Below, piece by piece: positions 35,601 to 45,230 of a stretch of 64,000 nucleotides of DNA (position 1 is its first letter; every line of letters starts with the position of its first letter). The DNA is from Keithomyces neogunnii (taxonomy: Eukaryota; Ascomycota; Sordariomycetes; Hypocreales; Clavicipitaceae). The translations under genes were made by a program, and so were the position numbers. The DNA lies in the NCBI GenBank assembly GCA_020975405.1, contig JAIOWQ010000007.1:372001-436000 (forward strand). Reading direction: 5' to 3'. The notes below the pieces were generated by a model. The model saw only the letters and a program-made list of their open reading frames with translations. It had not been told where the DNA came from and did no database searches.

Positions 35601-35897
35601 ATCGGTTCGTTTGCAAGACACCCTTGCGAATGTGACTCGCTGACTAGGAACCAGGGGTGCCCTTAGATCACATCGTCTCTTGACTCTCCGTCTTTGTGCA
35701 CTACAACATGGATGAATACATCTTTACAATTTGGTCAATTCAGAAGAGCCGCCGTTAAGATATCCGCTTTAAAAGACAATAATCCACCGCAACATAGCCA
35801 TCATGCAAGCAGAGTCGGGAGCAGTGGCTTTTGTCCCTGCCCAGCATCAACGGATGGCCCCAGATCCTACATTCTGCCCCTTGTCTCGTAACTAGAC
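32688..35897. other. Intergenic, no gene seen
   Basis: 3.2 kb between the regulator and the 3' end of the sugar-porter locus. It starts with the regulator's 3' untranslated region (T-rich near 33000 and 33135-33155). A G run occurs at about 33828-33836 and TACGGAGTA at 33917-33925. Open frames are short and featureless. Confidence 0.5.
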
Positions 35898-37670
35898 TCA
35901 GTTTACATGAGTGACGGATTGCTTGCGCTCAATGGCCTCCACCCTGGACTCCAAGTCTTGTGCGGCCCTAAACTTGGCCGTGTCCATGGTGGGCACAAAG
36001 AGTGGTGCCTCGGTAAAGAGGTAGCGCATCTCCTCAAGAGGCCTGCCGGCCGTCTCTGGGAGGAAGGCCCAGAAAAATATGGCATTGGTGAGGTTGCAGA
36101 CCTGTCATTACACACGTCAGAACTGCGGCAACCATCGAGTGACAATTCACCATGGACACTCACAATAAAGAGAATATACCACCTCCACCCGATGCCGTGC
36201 TTATCGTCCAAAGCCACGGACGTTGTCTGACCGATCATGGTATTGAAAGCAAACGACAGCATGGTGGCAATTGACACGCCCTTGGATCGCGTCTTGGTGT
36301 CGAATATTTCAGCCGGAATAATCCATGAAAGCGGACCGCACGTCGCGCTAAAGGAGAAGTTGTAAAGCCAAGTCATGGCAATGAAGCCCCAGCCTGCGCC
36401 TCCGCTAGCTGTGCCAGGAGGATACAGGGCGAGCAGAATCGTGGCAATCAGAAAGGTTATCATGTTGCCCAGGTTGCCCAGGATGAGGGGCCAGCGACGG
36501 CCGGTGCGGTCAATGAGCATCATGCAGCAGAACTGGGCCACGAGGGCAAGAACTGACGAGATGGCCTGGTACTTGAGCGAGTCTTGGTCATTGATACCAA
36601 TCTTGGCGTAAATCTCAACAGAGTAGTACTGGATGGCGCTGACACCCGTCATTTAGATCGAGGCCTGGATAGCACAAGCAAGGAAGAGGCGGCGGAAGCA
36701 GCTCTTGTCGGTGAACAGCTCCTTGTAGCTCCTGGCCGCTACTTCGTGCTCAACCGAGATGCTCTCCTGAATCTGCTCAAACTCTGCCCGCACCCAAGCA
36801 TCCTCGGTATTGCCATGCGCATGGAGCCTTGCGAGTGTCTGCAGACCCTCGTCGACGCGGCCGTGGTCAATCAACCAGCGGGGAGACTCGGGGAAGAGGA
36901 GGATCAAAAGAGCCAGGATTGCGCCTGGAATAATTTGAATGCCGAGGGAGACGCGCCACTGCTTGGAATCGTCATCGGCGAACCCGATATAGGCACCTTT
37001 ACAGTATGCTGTCAGCAATGGCCGAAATATTGTCTTGACTCGCCGCCTTCTGATGCTTGCAACGTACCGTAGGAAATCCACGCAGCTGCGAGTGCACCAA
37101 CGCCCAGCATGAATTGCTGGAGCGATGTTACTCGGCCGCGAATGCTAGGGTGGCAGAGCTCGGCTTGATATAGGGGAACGATCATGGTGAGGAAGCCGAC
37201 TCTGAAATAGAAGACGAGGGTCAGTTCCACAAGGTCTTCATTTGCTGAATGGCCGGGTTGATCCTTACCCAACGCCCGCCAGGCATCGTCCAGAATACAG
37301 GTAGTTGATGGATTGTGCGCCAGTCTGCAACCCACCACCAAGACAGAAAATCACGGCTCCAATGAGAATCGTCAACTTTCGTCCGAGCCTGTCGCCAATA
37401 GGACCAGCAAACATGGCACCGAAAAAGGCGCCGCCGGTGAAGATTGATACCACAGCGCCGCTATCACCACGACGTCAGTCAAGTATTCAGATAATCGAGA
37501 TGGCCATGCTTTGTCACTTGCCGCTCGTTGGGGTTATTTCCAAACTGGCTAATAAAGCTCTTGGAGGCAATAGCCTCTGCGATGACACCCAGGTCATAAC
37601 CGTACAGCAGGGAACCCAGCGAAGCAAAGACGCTCACGAGGAACTGATACCACTTGGGTGGGAGAGCCAT
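35898..37670 (-). pseudogene. MFS sugar porter, five exons, interrupted by an in-frame TAA
   Basis: Exons 37670-37522, 37460-37269, 37201-37068, 36996-36164 and 36101-35898 join in phase to 503 codons plus stop, a normal length for a fungal sugar transporter (TC 2.A.1.1). Signatures: YGYDLGVI in TM1, GDRLGRK between TM2 and TM3, PESPRWL after TM6, DRTGRRWPL between TM8 and TM9, and PETAGRPLEEM after TM12. Intron 1 uses a GC donor (GCAAGT). Codon 273, at 36655-36653, is TAA within AIQASI-stop-MTGVSAIQYYS. The family usually has Gln there (CAA to TAA, one C-to-T change). Translation would stop after the TM6-TM7 loop and lose TM7-12. Everything downstream is still open and all splice sites look usable, so the break is recent, a sequencing error or, less likely, read through. 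It is divergent from the GH51 gene. Uptake of arabinose or arabino-oligosaccharides is inferred from that neighbour only. Confidence 0.85.
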
Positions 37671-38577
37671 GATGGTCGGCGGCCAGCAAGCGACGCTGCC
37701 TCAGACTCGTCAAGAGATCAGCACCAAGTTTTCTTGAATATAAGATGGTGCGCGACAAACGCAGCTGAGACTAGATGAGAGATGCTGACTCCCATCAACG
37801 ACACACAGGAGTGGGCAGATACGCCCCATTTTATCATTTCAACTCTCAGCAACCAAGAGGTCTTGGATCGACATGTAAACGGCGGCGTGGTTCGTCGCTC
37901 TGCGGGCTATTCTCAGCCGAAAGCATGGTGCAAGGCGATGTCCCTTTCACCAACACCCACAATCCGAAACGATGGCGATTTTCTCCGCATTCATCTGTCA
38001 ACTCGGCTACGACTAGTCGGGGTTTTTTTACCCGGCCTTGTGGGGGGACGTTAATCTGGGGGAGGGAGGAATGAGCCCCAGAGACCCCCATGACAAGAAA
38101 ATCCGACCAGATCCCAACATCTCTGCCTGCGCAAGGCTTCGGAGACTTGAACTCTCTTGACTTTCAAACCGGCTTCATTGCGATCCCTGACTGGCTCGCT
38201 TGAAGCGTTTAGCATTAACGTCGGCAATGATGCCCAGATTCACGGCCAATAGCTCGAGATGGCCATAAGCGCTCCAATCAGGCGCCGACTTTGGGACAAG
38301 CCACTTGCCCTTTGTTTTATTATCCGATTCTACGACCCGGCGCTATTAAGGCTGAATCATTCCTCTTGGCTTCTGTCTCCATGTCGTGGGCCTCGCATTC
38401 AGCTTGGCGAGTGGATCTAGACTACAATATGGGTCGTGATTCCACCATGGCCCCATTCATTGAGATGACTTGGAGGGGAAAACCGCTCAGACTGCCATAT
38501 ATATAGTCGCAATTCAAGTTCTCCATCTGGGGGAATCGTCAAGGCCGACCATATCTGCTTGCCTTGTCGCCACTCAA
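37671..38577. promoter_or_regulatory. Shared divergent promoter of the sugar porter and GH51 gene
   Basis: 907 bp separate the two start codons. TATATATA at 38498-38505 lies 73 bp before the GH51 ATG. Several matches to the loose CreA/Mig1 consensus SYGGRG occur (for example CTGGGG near 38056 and 38527), which would fit carbon catabolite repression, but such short matches are frequent by chance. No clear AraR or XlnR palindrome was found by eye. Confidence 0.5.
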
Positions 38578-40493
38578 ATGTCTGTCTTTACACGAATTCC
38601 GGACGAGGAGCGTCCAACCATTTCGGTTGACCCTCGGGCCATTATTTCAAAAGTCAACGACAACATATATGGCGGTTTTACAGAGTGAGTGAATGGGAAT
38701 TGCATCCCCACACGAGACTCGGCCTAACCATTATCTTTAGGCACATGGGCCGGTGCATCTATGGAGGCATCTACGATCCCGGCAATGCTCTCTCCGATGA
38801 GAACGGCTTCCGTAAAGACGTCATTGAAGCACTCCAGGACCTCAACTGCCCCGTGGTGAGATATCCCGGTGGCAATTTTGTCGCAACATACCATTGGCTT
38901 GATGGCGTTGGGCCCAGAGAGAAACGTCCCAAGAGGTAAGGCAAAGAGACCCTTTGTTGAGATGGAGATGCATCCACATTGGCACTCAAAATTAGGGCTG
39001 AAAGCTAAATGTGAGGATTCAGGCCAGAGTTGGCGTGGATAGGCACCGAATCAAATGAGTTTGGAACAGACGAGTTCATGAAGTGGTGTGAGATTGTTGG
39101 CACTGAACCCTACCTTTGTCTCAACTTTGGAACAGGTACAACCCCTTGGCTTCCCACAATTCTGCAGATACACGACTCGCTGACAATAGGGCAGGCACTC
39201 TAGATGAAGGTTGGTCGATATATTAAGTACTCATCATGTATGGCTACAAATTGGAGACTAACCGCTTCTCGGCCATCTGCAGCTCTTGGCTGGGTTGAGT
39301 ACTGCAACTCGGAAAGAGACAGCTATTACGCCAACCTGCGCAGACAAAACGGCCGTGAGAAGCCGTACAAGGCAGGCAACTCATTCCACTTGCATTTCAA
39401 ATGGCCGATTCTAACAAGTTCCTGCAGGTCAAGTACTGGGCGCTAGGCAATGAAACCTGGGGCCCCTGGCAAGTTGGCCAGATGACAAAGGAGGACTACG
39501 CAAAGAAGGCCTACCAGTGGGCCAAGGCCATCAAGCTGCTCGACCCTTCTGTCGAGCTCATCCTCTGCGGTGAGACTGGATACAGCACCTGGGACTCGTA
39601 TGTCGTAAAGGAGTGCATCAAATTCGATCTGCACGGTCTTGGAGGAAGCACCACGGCCAGTCTGATTGACATGCACAGCATTCACATCTACACTGCCGGG
39701 TCAAATCACTTGAAGAATGCTACAGGTAAACTTTGCTTTTCCCCCTCCAACTTTGGCAACTCTTTTTGCTGATTCGTTCACCATAGCGCCCAGAAGTGCT
39801 GAGCGAGCCATCCAAATCACCGCAGGATTAATCGACCTGGCCCGCGCCGAGAATGGCGTACCGCCGTCGGTGAGGAAGCAGACGATTTGCTTCGACGAGT
39901 GGAACGTCTGGGACCCCGTCCGAGCACCTGGTGAAACAGGCGCCGAAGAGCAATACACGCTTTCTGACGCGCTTGCCGTCAGCGTCTGGCTCAATGTCTT
40001 TATTCGCCAGTCCAAATATGTGGGTATGGCCAACATTGCCCAATCTGTCAATGTCATCTCACCCCTCATGACGACCAAGGACGGCGTCTTGAAGCAGCCT
40101 ACCTGGTGGCCGCTGCTTCTTTTCAGTAAGTACATGCGTGGCTCAACCATTTCTGTGAATCTCCGCTCAGGGGAATACCTGGGCGAGACACAGCCGGCGT
40201 GGATCCGTGGCACCATCGAAACGCCCTGGCTCGATGTCAGCGCTACGTTGGACGATGCGGGCGTAGTGAATCTGGCCGTGGTGAATATTCACGAGACCAA
40301 GGACTTTGAGACAGATGTAAGCGGCATTTGGGGTACCAAGGCCGTTGATGTATACACGGTCAGCGGCTCTGCCGTTGGTGTCTCCAACACGGGTGAAAAG
40401 CAGGAGGTTGGCATCCAAGAGTCATGTTGGGACGGTCGGGGCAGTTTCACGTTTCCCAAACACTCGCTGACTCTGCTGAGGTTCAAGCGTTGA
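38578..40493 (+). CDS. GH51 alpha-L-arabinofuranosidase, intracellular type
   Basis: Seven exons: 38578-38684, 38741-38935, 39023-39135, 39195-39209, 39283-39371, 39428-39725 and 39787-40493, giving 507 aa, the usual length of the compact GH51 clade. There is no signal peptide, so it acts in the cytosol on arabinofuranosyl residues of short oligosaccharides. Landmarks: NDNIYGGFTEHMGRCIYGGI, CPVVRYPGGNF, LNFGTGTLDEALGWVEYCN, the acid/base Glu182 in WALGNETWG, and the nucleophile Glu310 in CFDEWNVWDP, all intact. Exon 4 is a 15-nt microexon. Intron 5 (39372-39427) must use a GC donor (AAG|GCAGGC) because no GT donor keeps the frame into VKYWALGNE. The gene is divergent from a broken sugar porter. 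Regulation by carbon source is likely but not shown. Confidence 0.92.
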
Positions 40494-41871
40494 TTTATAC
40501 TTTTAGATGGGTTTGTCATCCGAGGCGCGTGTTTTATCGCAAGCTAGCGCTCTCTGCATTGCTGCCACCATGCCCAACATGCCTGTGTGTGTGTGGCTCC
40601 AAGACGCAAATCAATGGCCAGCTGTCGAACTGAGGCGCAGGTGGCTCCGTTTTCACTGCCCAAGTTAGATAACCATGTGCTTACAAAAAGAAATTGCTTT
40701 GTTTTCGAGGCGCCCGGGCCATGTCATCTGGCTATCCACAAGTCTCACCCGTGCATGTGAGACTTGTGCATGAAGCAATGCGGCAACGCGATGCACAACA
40801 TCGGCAGTTGGCCGCAGCGACACGAGACCAATGCCCTTAAGATGATATTAAGATGCGGCGACTTCTAAAGTTGCTCCACCCTTTGTTGCACCGACAAGGA
40901 CCAATGAACAGAGCAGCCCCGCCCCGCCCCGCCCTCTTTCCATAACCGCTGGTCCCAGCATCTATCGGCCAATCAATTCACACGCTTCCCATTGCTGCGG
41001 CCTGTTCTGACACAGGCCACCTGTTCAGGTGCCTGTTCAGTCGCTCTGCAGCCAGTCCATGGGTTTGTCCTGAACTGGGAAGGAACAACCTGGACCAATG
41101 GACCTGTTCTGCGGGGTTCTTGTTTCGGCCAAGCGCCTGAACTGACTCTCTGCCATCTCTTCTTCCCACCCTGTTATTTTCACCTTGTTCGTGCCTCATG
41201 CAGCTTGTTTTGGATTACATGCCTTTGCTGCGCCCCTCGGCCTGGCGTCTGTTCAGTGGACACGTGGGCTTGTTCTGACTCCTGAAGCAGGCTTTTTGCT
41301 GCCAACGGATGGTGCTGCGACCGCTGCTACCGAATCTCGGCCCGCTTGGATGGGGCAGGGGGAGAATCATGGCAAGCTGTGAGCGACTCGATTGCGACCA
41401 AACGTGTGCAACGTTATCGACGGGCGGCAATGCGGGAAAACAAGAATTGCATAGGCAGCTGGCATGATGCTTGGCCAGAAGACTGCCCACCATGGGGTTG
41501 CGTCATGGGTGCCATGAGCTGTGACTTTTTTTCTGTTTGGTGACACTATTCTGAACTCTTTTCTTTCTTTCATGTCGACGGACCAGTTGGCGTCTTGGTT
41601 GATCACTCGCTGTTCTCGGGCTCACTGACGATTTGTGAACACGACTCATCTGCAACACGACTCTGCATCACACCGAACAGCAGAGGCATCCTTCTTGACC
41701 AAGCACAAAATAATCAGTTATCTATCGTGGACTCCCCGCCCGCAATCTTTAATTTTGTGCTACTCTACAACCACAACTTTCTTAAATTGTTGCCATCGTT
41801 ACACCAGTCCTCTTGGGCAACATTATTCTGACACCATATTGAACACGGAAAATTGTTTGCTCCAACATCTC
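40494..41871. other. Intergenic region with a short-motif cluster
   Basis: No gene. GC-rich tandem CCCCG units occur at about 40916-40934. CCTGTTC occurs four times between 41001 and 41109, one copy overlapping the palindrome CACCTGTTCAGGTG (41018-41031). This may be the upstream control region of the gene at 41872. Confidence 0.45.
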
Positions 41872-43140
41872 ATGATTAGCAAGTCTTCTCACCTGCGGCT
41901 GCTGCTTCTTGCAGTGGCCGTGGCCGCCAACCCAACACCACTTTTATTCGCTCGCGATACATGCACCGCGCGCGGCCAAATATCTTGCATGTCTCAAGAT
42001 GCTGCTGCCGCAAACATGTGCTGCTCATCAGACAGCAGCTGTGTTGTTCTGGCAGGAAACACCACTGTTATATGCTGCCCGAGCAACAAATCATGCAACA
42101 AAATCCAGCCCATAACCTGCAACCTCTCGGAGCAAGATGCCAAGTTGCACCCAAATGCACCCATAAAAACTATCGCGCTCGATGCCAAGCTGCCAACCTG
42201 CGGCAGTGGTCTCTGCTGTCCGTTTGGCTATACCTGCTCGGCCGATGGGACATCTTGCAGCAAGGATGCCGACCAGTCAAAGCCACCGGCTGGCAAACCA
42301 TCCACATCCCCAACCCCAACGCCGTCATCGACGCGCAATTCTACGCCGACGCCGACGCCTACCTCAAGCCCAACGTCAACCGTGAACAGCTCACCTACGC
42401 CGAGTCAGCAGGATGACCCAGCTCAAGGTGGGTTAGGGTCGGAAAAGATGTCCATTATCGGAGGGGCGGTTGGCGGTGTTTTCGCACTTATCCTTGTTGT
42501 AGGTGGCATCTTCCTTTGCGTGCGAAGCCGGTCCAAGAAGGAGCTTGCCAAAAGAGGTCCGAATCGTCGCGACTCATCGCGCTCTGGCCCATATGGAAAC
42601 CTGATTTCTGGTCCGATCGCGCAAGCCGACGGCGCGGGTCGAACAGACTTCATTCGACAAGCACCTCGGCCTATGTCCTCAATCAGGGGGTCAATCTTCA
42701 ATCGCTTCTCAAGAAGCTCACGACTACCAGACGACCGAAACCAGGATTTTCGCCAATCAATACCTAATCGGTTCGATTCTCCCAATCTACATGGGCCGTC
42801 GCCGCGCATGTCACGATCATCCATTACATCCTACGACGAGAGCAATGCTCGCACTGGGCAGGTCGGTGCACGCGTGGAACCTGTCCGGGGAATGAAGGCT
42901 TCCAACAGATACTCAAACCGAGCATCCACGCTGGACGTTCACCAGGAGGAAAGCTATGAAGACTTGAATCCATATGAAGCCAGGGTGGCCTACGGCGAGT
43001 TGCCCCCTGTCAAGGTTAATCGTGACACGACGTTTAGTGACCTGATGGAACGAGCAAACATGGGCGGCGTCCACAAGAATGGGGGGTATGTACCTGGGAG
43101 TCAAACATTACAAGTTCCTGGGACAACACCGAGAATATGA
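41872..43140 (+). CDS. Signal peptide, Cys-rich ectodomain, one TM, long cytosolic tail (sensor-like)
   Basis: Single exon, 422 aa. The start at 41872 is chosen because it begins a clear signal peptide (MISKSSHLRLLLLAVAVAA, about 19 residues); the frame is open further upstream but without signal. Residues 31-129 hold 14 Cys, including three CC pairs, with several N-glycosylation sequons. Residues 131-190 are Ser/Thr/Pro-rich (TPTPTPTSSPTST), as in wall-spanning mucin stalks. TM at about 194-217 (IIGGAVGGVFALILVVGGIF), followed by the basic stop-transfer RSRSKKELAKR. The 200-residue tail is disordered, with many RSS and SRS sites. This is the layout of fungal Wsc/Mid2-type wall-stress sensors, but I do not recognise a WSC domain, so the role is inferred from topology only. 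Confidence 0.8.
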   Translation: MISKSSHLRLLLLAVAVAANPTPLLFARDTCTARGQISCMSQDAAAANMCCSSDSSCVVLAGNTTVICCPSNKSCNKIQPITCNLSEQDAKLHPNAPIKTIALDAKLPTCGSGLCCPFGYTCSADGTSCSKDADQSKPPAGKPSTSPTPTPSSTRNSTPTPTPTSSPTSTVNSSPTPSQQDDPAQGGLGSEKMSIIGGAVGGVFALILVVGGIFLCVRSRSKKELAKRGPNRRDSSRSGPYGNLISGPIAQADGAGRTDFIRQAPRPMSSIRGSIFNRFSRSSRLPDDRNQDFRQSIPNRFDSPNLHGPSPRMSRSSITSYDESNARTGQVGARVEPVRGMKASNRYSNRASTLDVHQEESYEDLNPYEARVAYGELPPVKVNRDTTFSDLMERANMGGVHKNGGYVPGSQTLQVPGTTPRI

Positions 43141-43519
43141 TGGGCTTAGCGTCGCTTGAACTGAATCGACAAGGTGCCTTTTTGGAATGCAACCCGCGGG
43201 GGGGAGCAAGAGATTGGAGTTATGTTTTAGGAGTTGGCATGCGTAGGGCGTTTAGAGTCTGTGATGGACGATATGATATAATGTTGGTGTTGAAGTCGGG
43301 TGGGACAGCGCGTGAACATATATTGACCGTTGCAACTCCCTCTTTTGTTATTAGCGCAGAAAAGGCTGTCTGGGCAGCCGCTTCCTTTATTTGTTTATAC
43401 TCCTAATGCTATTGTACATGCTACACACGTATTTTGTGGCGCCTCGTGGTCAGAGCTTTGGTTGGTCTTTGTGGTGTGCTCAAGAGGGCGGGGCTGTGAA
43501 AGCATCTTGATTCTTGACC
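43141..43519. other. 3' region of the sensor-like gene
   Basis: Non-coding; presumed 3' untranslated sequence. Nothing else seen. Confidence 0.4.
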
Positions 43520-43770
43520 AAGGGGCGCTGCTTGTATGAAGGGTTACGTTCTCTGCTGCAATCTTTGAGTGAGGTTGTGGCACGGCGATGCTTGTATCAA
43601 CGTTTGCTTTCTCTACTGCAGTCTTTGAGTGAGATTGCGGTACGGCGGTGCTTGTGTCAACCTTTGCGTACTCTACTAGGCATTTTTTTTTTTGGTAAAA
43701 CTTCACAGCGGCACGGCGCTGCTTATATCAATGATTGCTTTCTCTGCTGCACCCTCTTTGGGTGAGTTTC
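43520..43770 (+). repeat. 60-bp imperfect tandem repeat (four copies)
   Basis: Units begin at about 43520, 43580, 43640 and 43711. Each carries a CGGCG-TGCTTGTATCAA-like head, a TTTGCTTTCTCTACTGCA-like middle and TCTTTGAGTGAG-like tail. The first three are exactly 60 bp apart. The third is interrupted by a run of T (about 43683-43693) that displaces the fourth. Units abut with no variable spacer, so this is a minisatellite and not a CRISPR array. Confidence 0.85.
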
Positions 43771-44493
43771 ATGGACGACGGCACGGCTGCTTTTGAGACT
43801 AGTGTCCCATACATGTTGAAGGCCAACCATTTCCCGTCACTTCCCTCGGTCAAGGGTTTGGCCAAAAGACCAATGTACGTCGCCTGCGCCAGCATGGGGT
43901 TTCGAGACTTGACGCACCACCCGTTGACAATGACGTGGCCGTCAATCTCAAGCTGCAGGTCAAGCTCCAGATGGCGTGGAATCGCCGTGGATGTACTCGC
44001 CGACGAGGACGAACTGCAGGGCCATGGCCAGGAACAGGCGCGGCCCCACGCCGCCGCCGCTGTCGTCGTCGGCCCTCTGGCGCACCTCGTCGGCAAACTG
44101 GCGCGCTCACCGCCGTTTGTAGGCATGGAGCCGCCATAGGAAAGGGGCTCGGCCGGGTCGTACTCGCCAACGTTGGACGGGGTGATGGAGCCGCCAAGAC
44201 TGAGGGACGAGCTTGTAGACGATCCACATCTCGCGCGTCGGCGCGCCCAGGCGCGCTCCCGCGGTTGGCAGCAGGCTTAGCGCGCCGGGGCACCGTTGTA
44301 CTCGGCTGACCAGCTCGAGAGCCGCCGTCAGGTTCGCCAGGCACTGGTAGACCGAGTCGCCCCCACGGACCGGACGAGGTGCCATGACTCCCAAGAGCAT
44401 GGCGACAGCCGAAGCCGAACAAGGCAGCAGCAGTCTGGCCAAGTATGCCGCTCGACACAAAGCGTCCCTGGCGATGCGGGTATACAAGTCCAT
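43728..44493 (-). pseudogene. Frameshifted relic of an unrecognised protein gene
   Basis: Four protein-like stretches follow each other on the minus strand but in alternating frames. From the ATG at 44493: MDLYTRIARDALCRAAYLAR up to EMWIVYKLVP; then SLGGSITPSNVGEYDPAEP to SYGGSMPTNGG in a second frame; then FADEVRQRADDDSGGG and RLFLAMALQFVLVGEYIHGD back in the first; then LELDLQLEIDGHVIVNG to AFNMYGTLVS in the second. All have G/C third positions, unlike random frames. No GT-AG introns of usable length join them. At least three indels are needed. Hydrophobic blocks hint at a membrane protein. I do not recognise the family. An overlapping real gene on the plus strand seems unlikely. Confidence 0.5.
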
Positions 44494-45230
44494 GGCAAGA
44501 GGGCTCTGTTGCCGCAAACGGACAGCGCTAATTGTTAGTTTCGCACGGACAGCGGGTCCGTCTGGTTTTGATGGTGGTCACGATATAGTATGTATGTACG
44601 TTTGTGGTGGGCGTCAGAACGTGGCCGCGTTTCAAGACTTTTGAAGCAGCTTTTCAGCTGCCTCCTTGCCAGATCATCAGCCCAGCCATGCCGTCCTCCC
44701 AGCTCGGACAGTCCCGAGAGCCGATTCGATCCTCGAGCAAACGATCCTCAAGCACACATTCGGGAGTGCGAGGCCCCGTCAATATGCGGCTGCTTGCTTA
44801 TATACCGCACCCCATCAACCGGCGGCCTGTCTCTACAAAAAGCGGGGCGGCCCTTCCATTATTCCAGCTTGTGACCGGAGCAGCCGCGTCCTAAACACCA
44901 CGGTGGAGGAAGCTATTAATACCACATTATTATACCATCATCATCATCATCGTCATCATCATCATCATCGTCATCGTCATCGTCATCGTCGTCATCGTCA
45001 TTGTCATTGCGATTGCTGTATCATGGTGCATGGGAACTTGCTCTTATTCCGCCCGCCGTCCCCCTTGGTCTCTCTTCCTCCTCGTACGGCCCAAGTGCAA
45101 AACCCACAAAAAAGAGTTCCCAGCCCCGACTCCTGACGCACTTGAGCCCTGCTGCTGGCGGCCTGATTGAACCTGCCCGCCCACCCCTCTACGCCTCTGT
45201 TTTACGGCGTCCGCTACGGCTCACTTTTCC
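44494..45230. other. Promoter and leader of the desaturase-like gene
   Basis: No gene seen. Contains a CAT/CGT-type simple repeat (listed separately) and a pyrimidine-rich stretch just before the ATG at 45231. Confidence 0.5.
44935..45006 (+). repeat. CAT/CGT trinucleotide repeat
   Basis: About 24 imperfect CAT or CGT units ending roughly 225 bp upstream of the desaturase-like start codon. Likely in the promoter or leader. Confidence 0.85.

Noticed and set aside
30434..40493. Regulator, porter and GH51 as one gene cluster
   Set aside because: The regulator is 3.2 kb from the porter, ends toward it and has no sequence link to arabinose control; only the divergent pair is supported.
43520..43770. 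Possible CRISPR-like array
   Set aside because: Units abut directly without unique spacers and the genome is fungal; it is a minisatellite.
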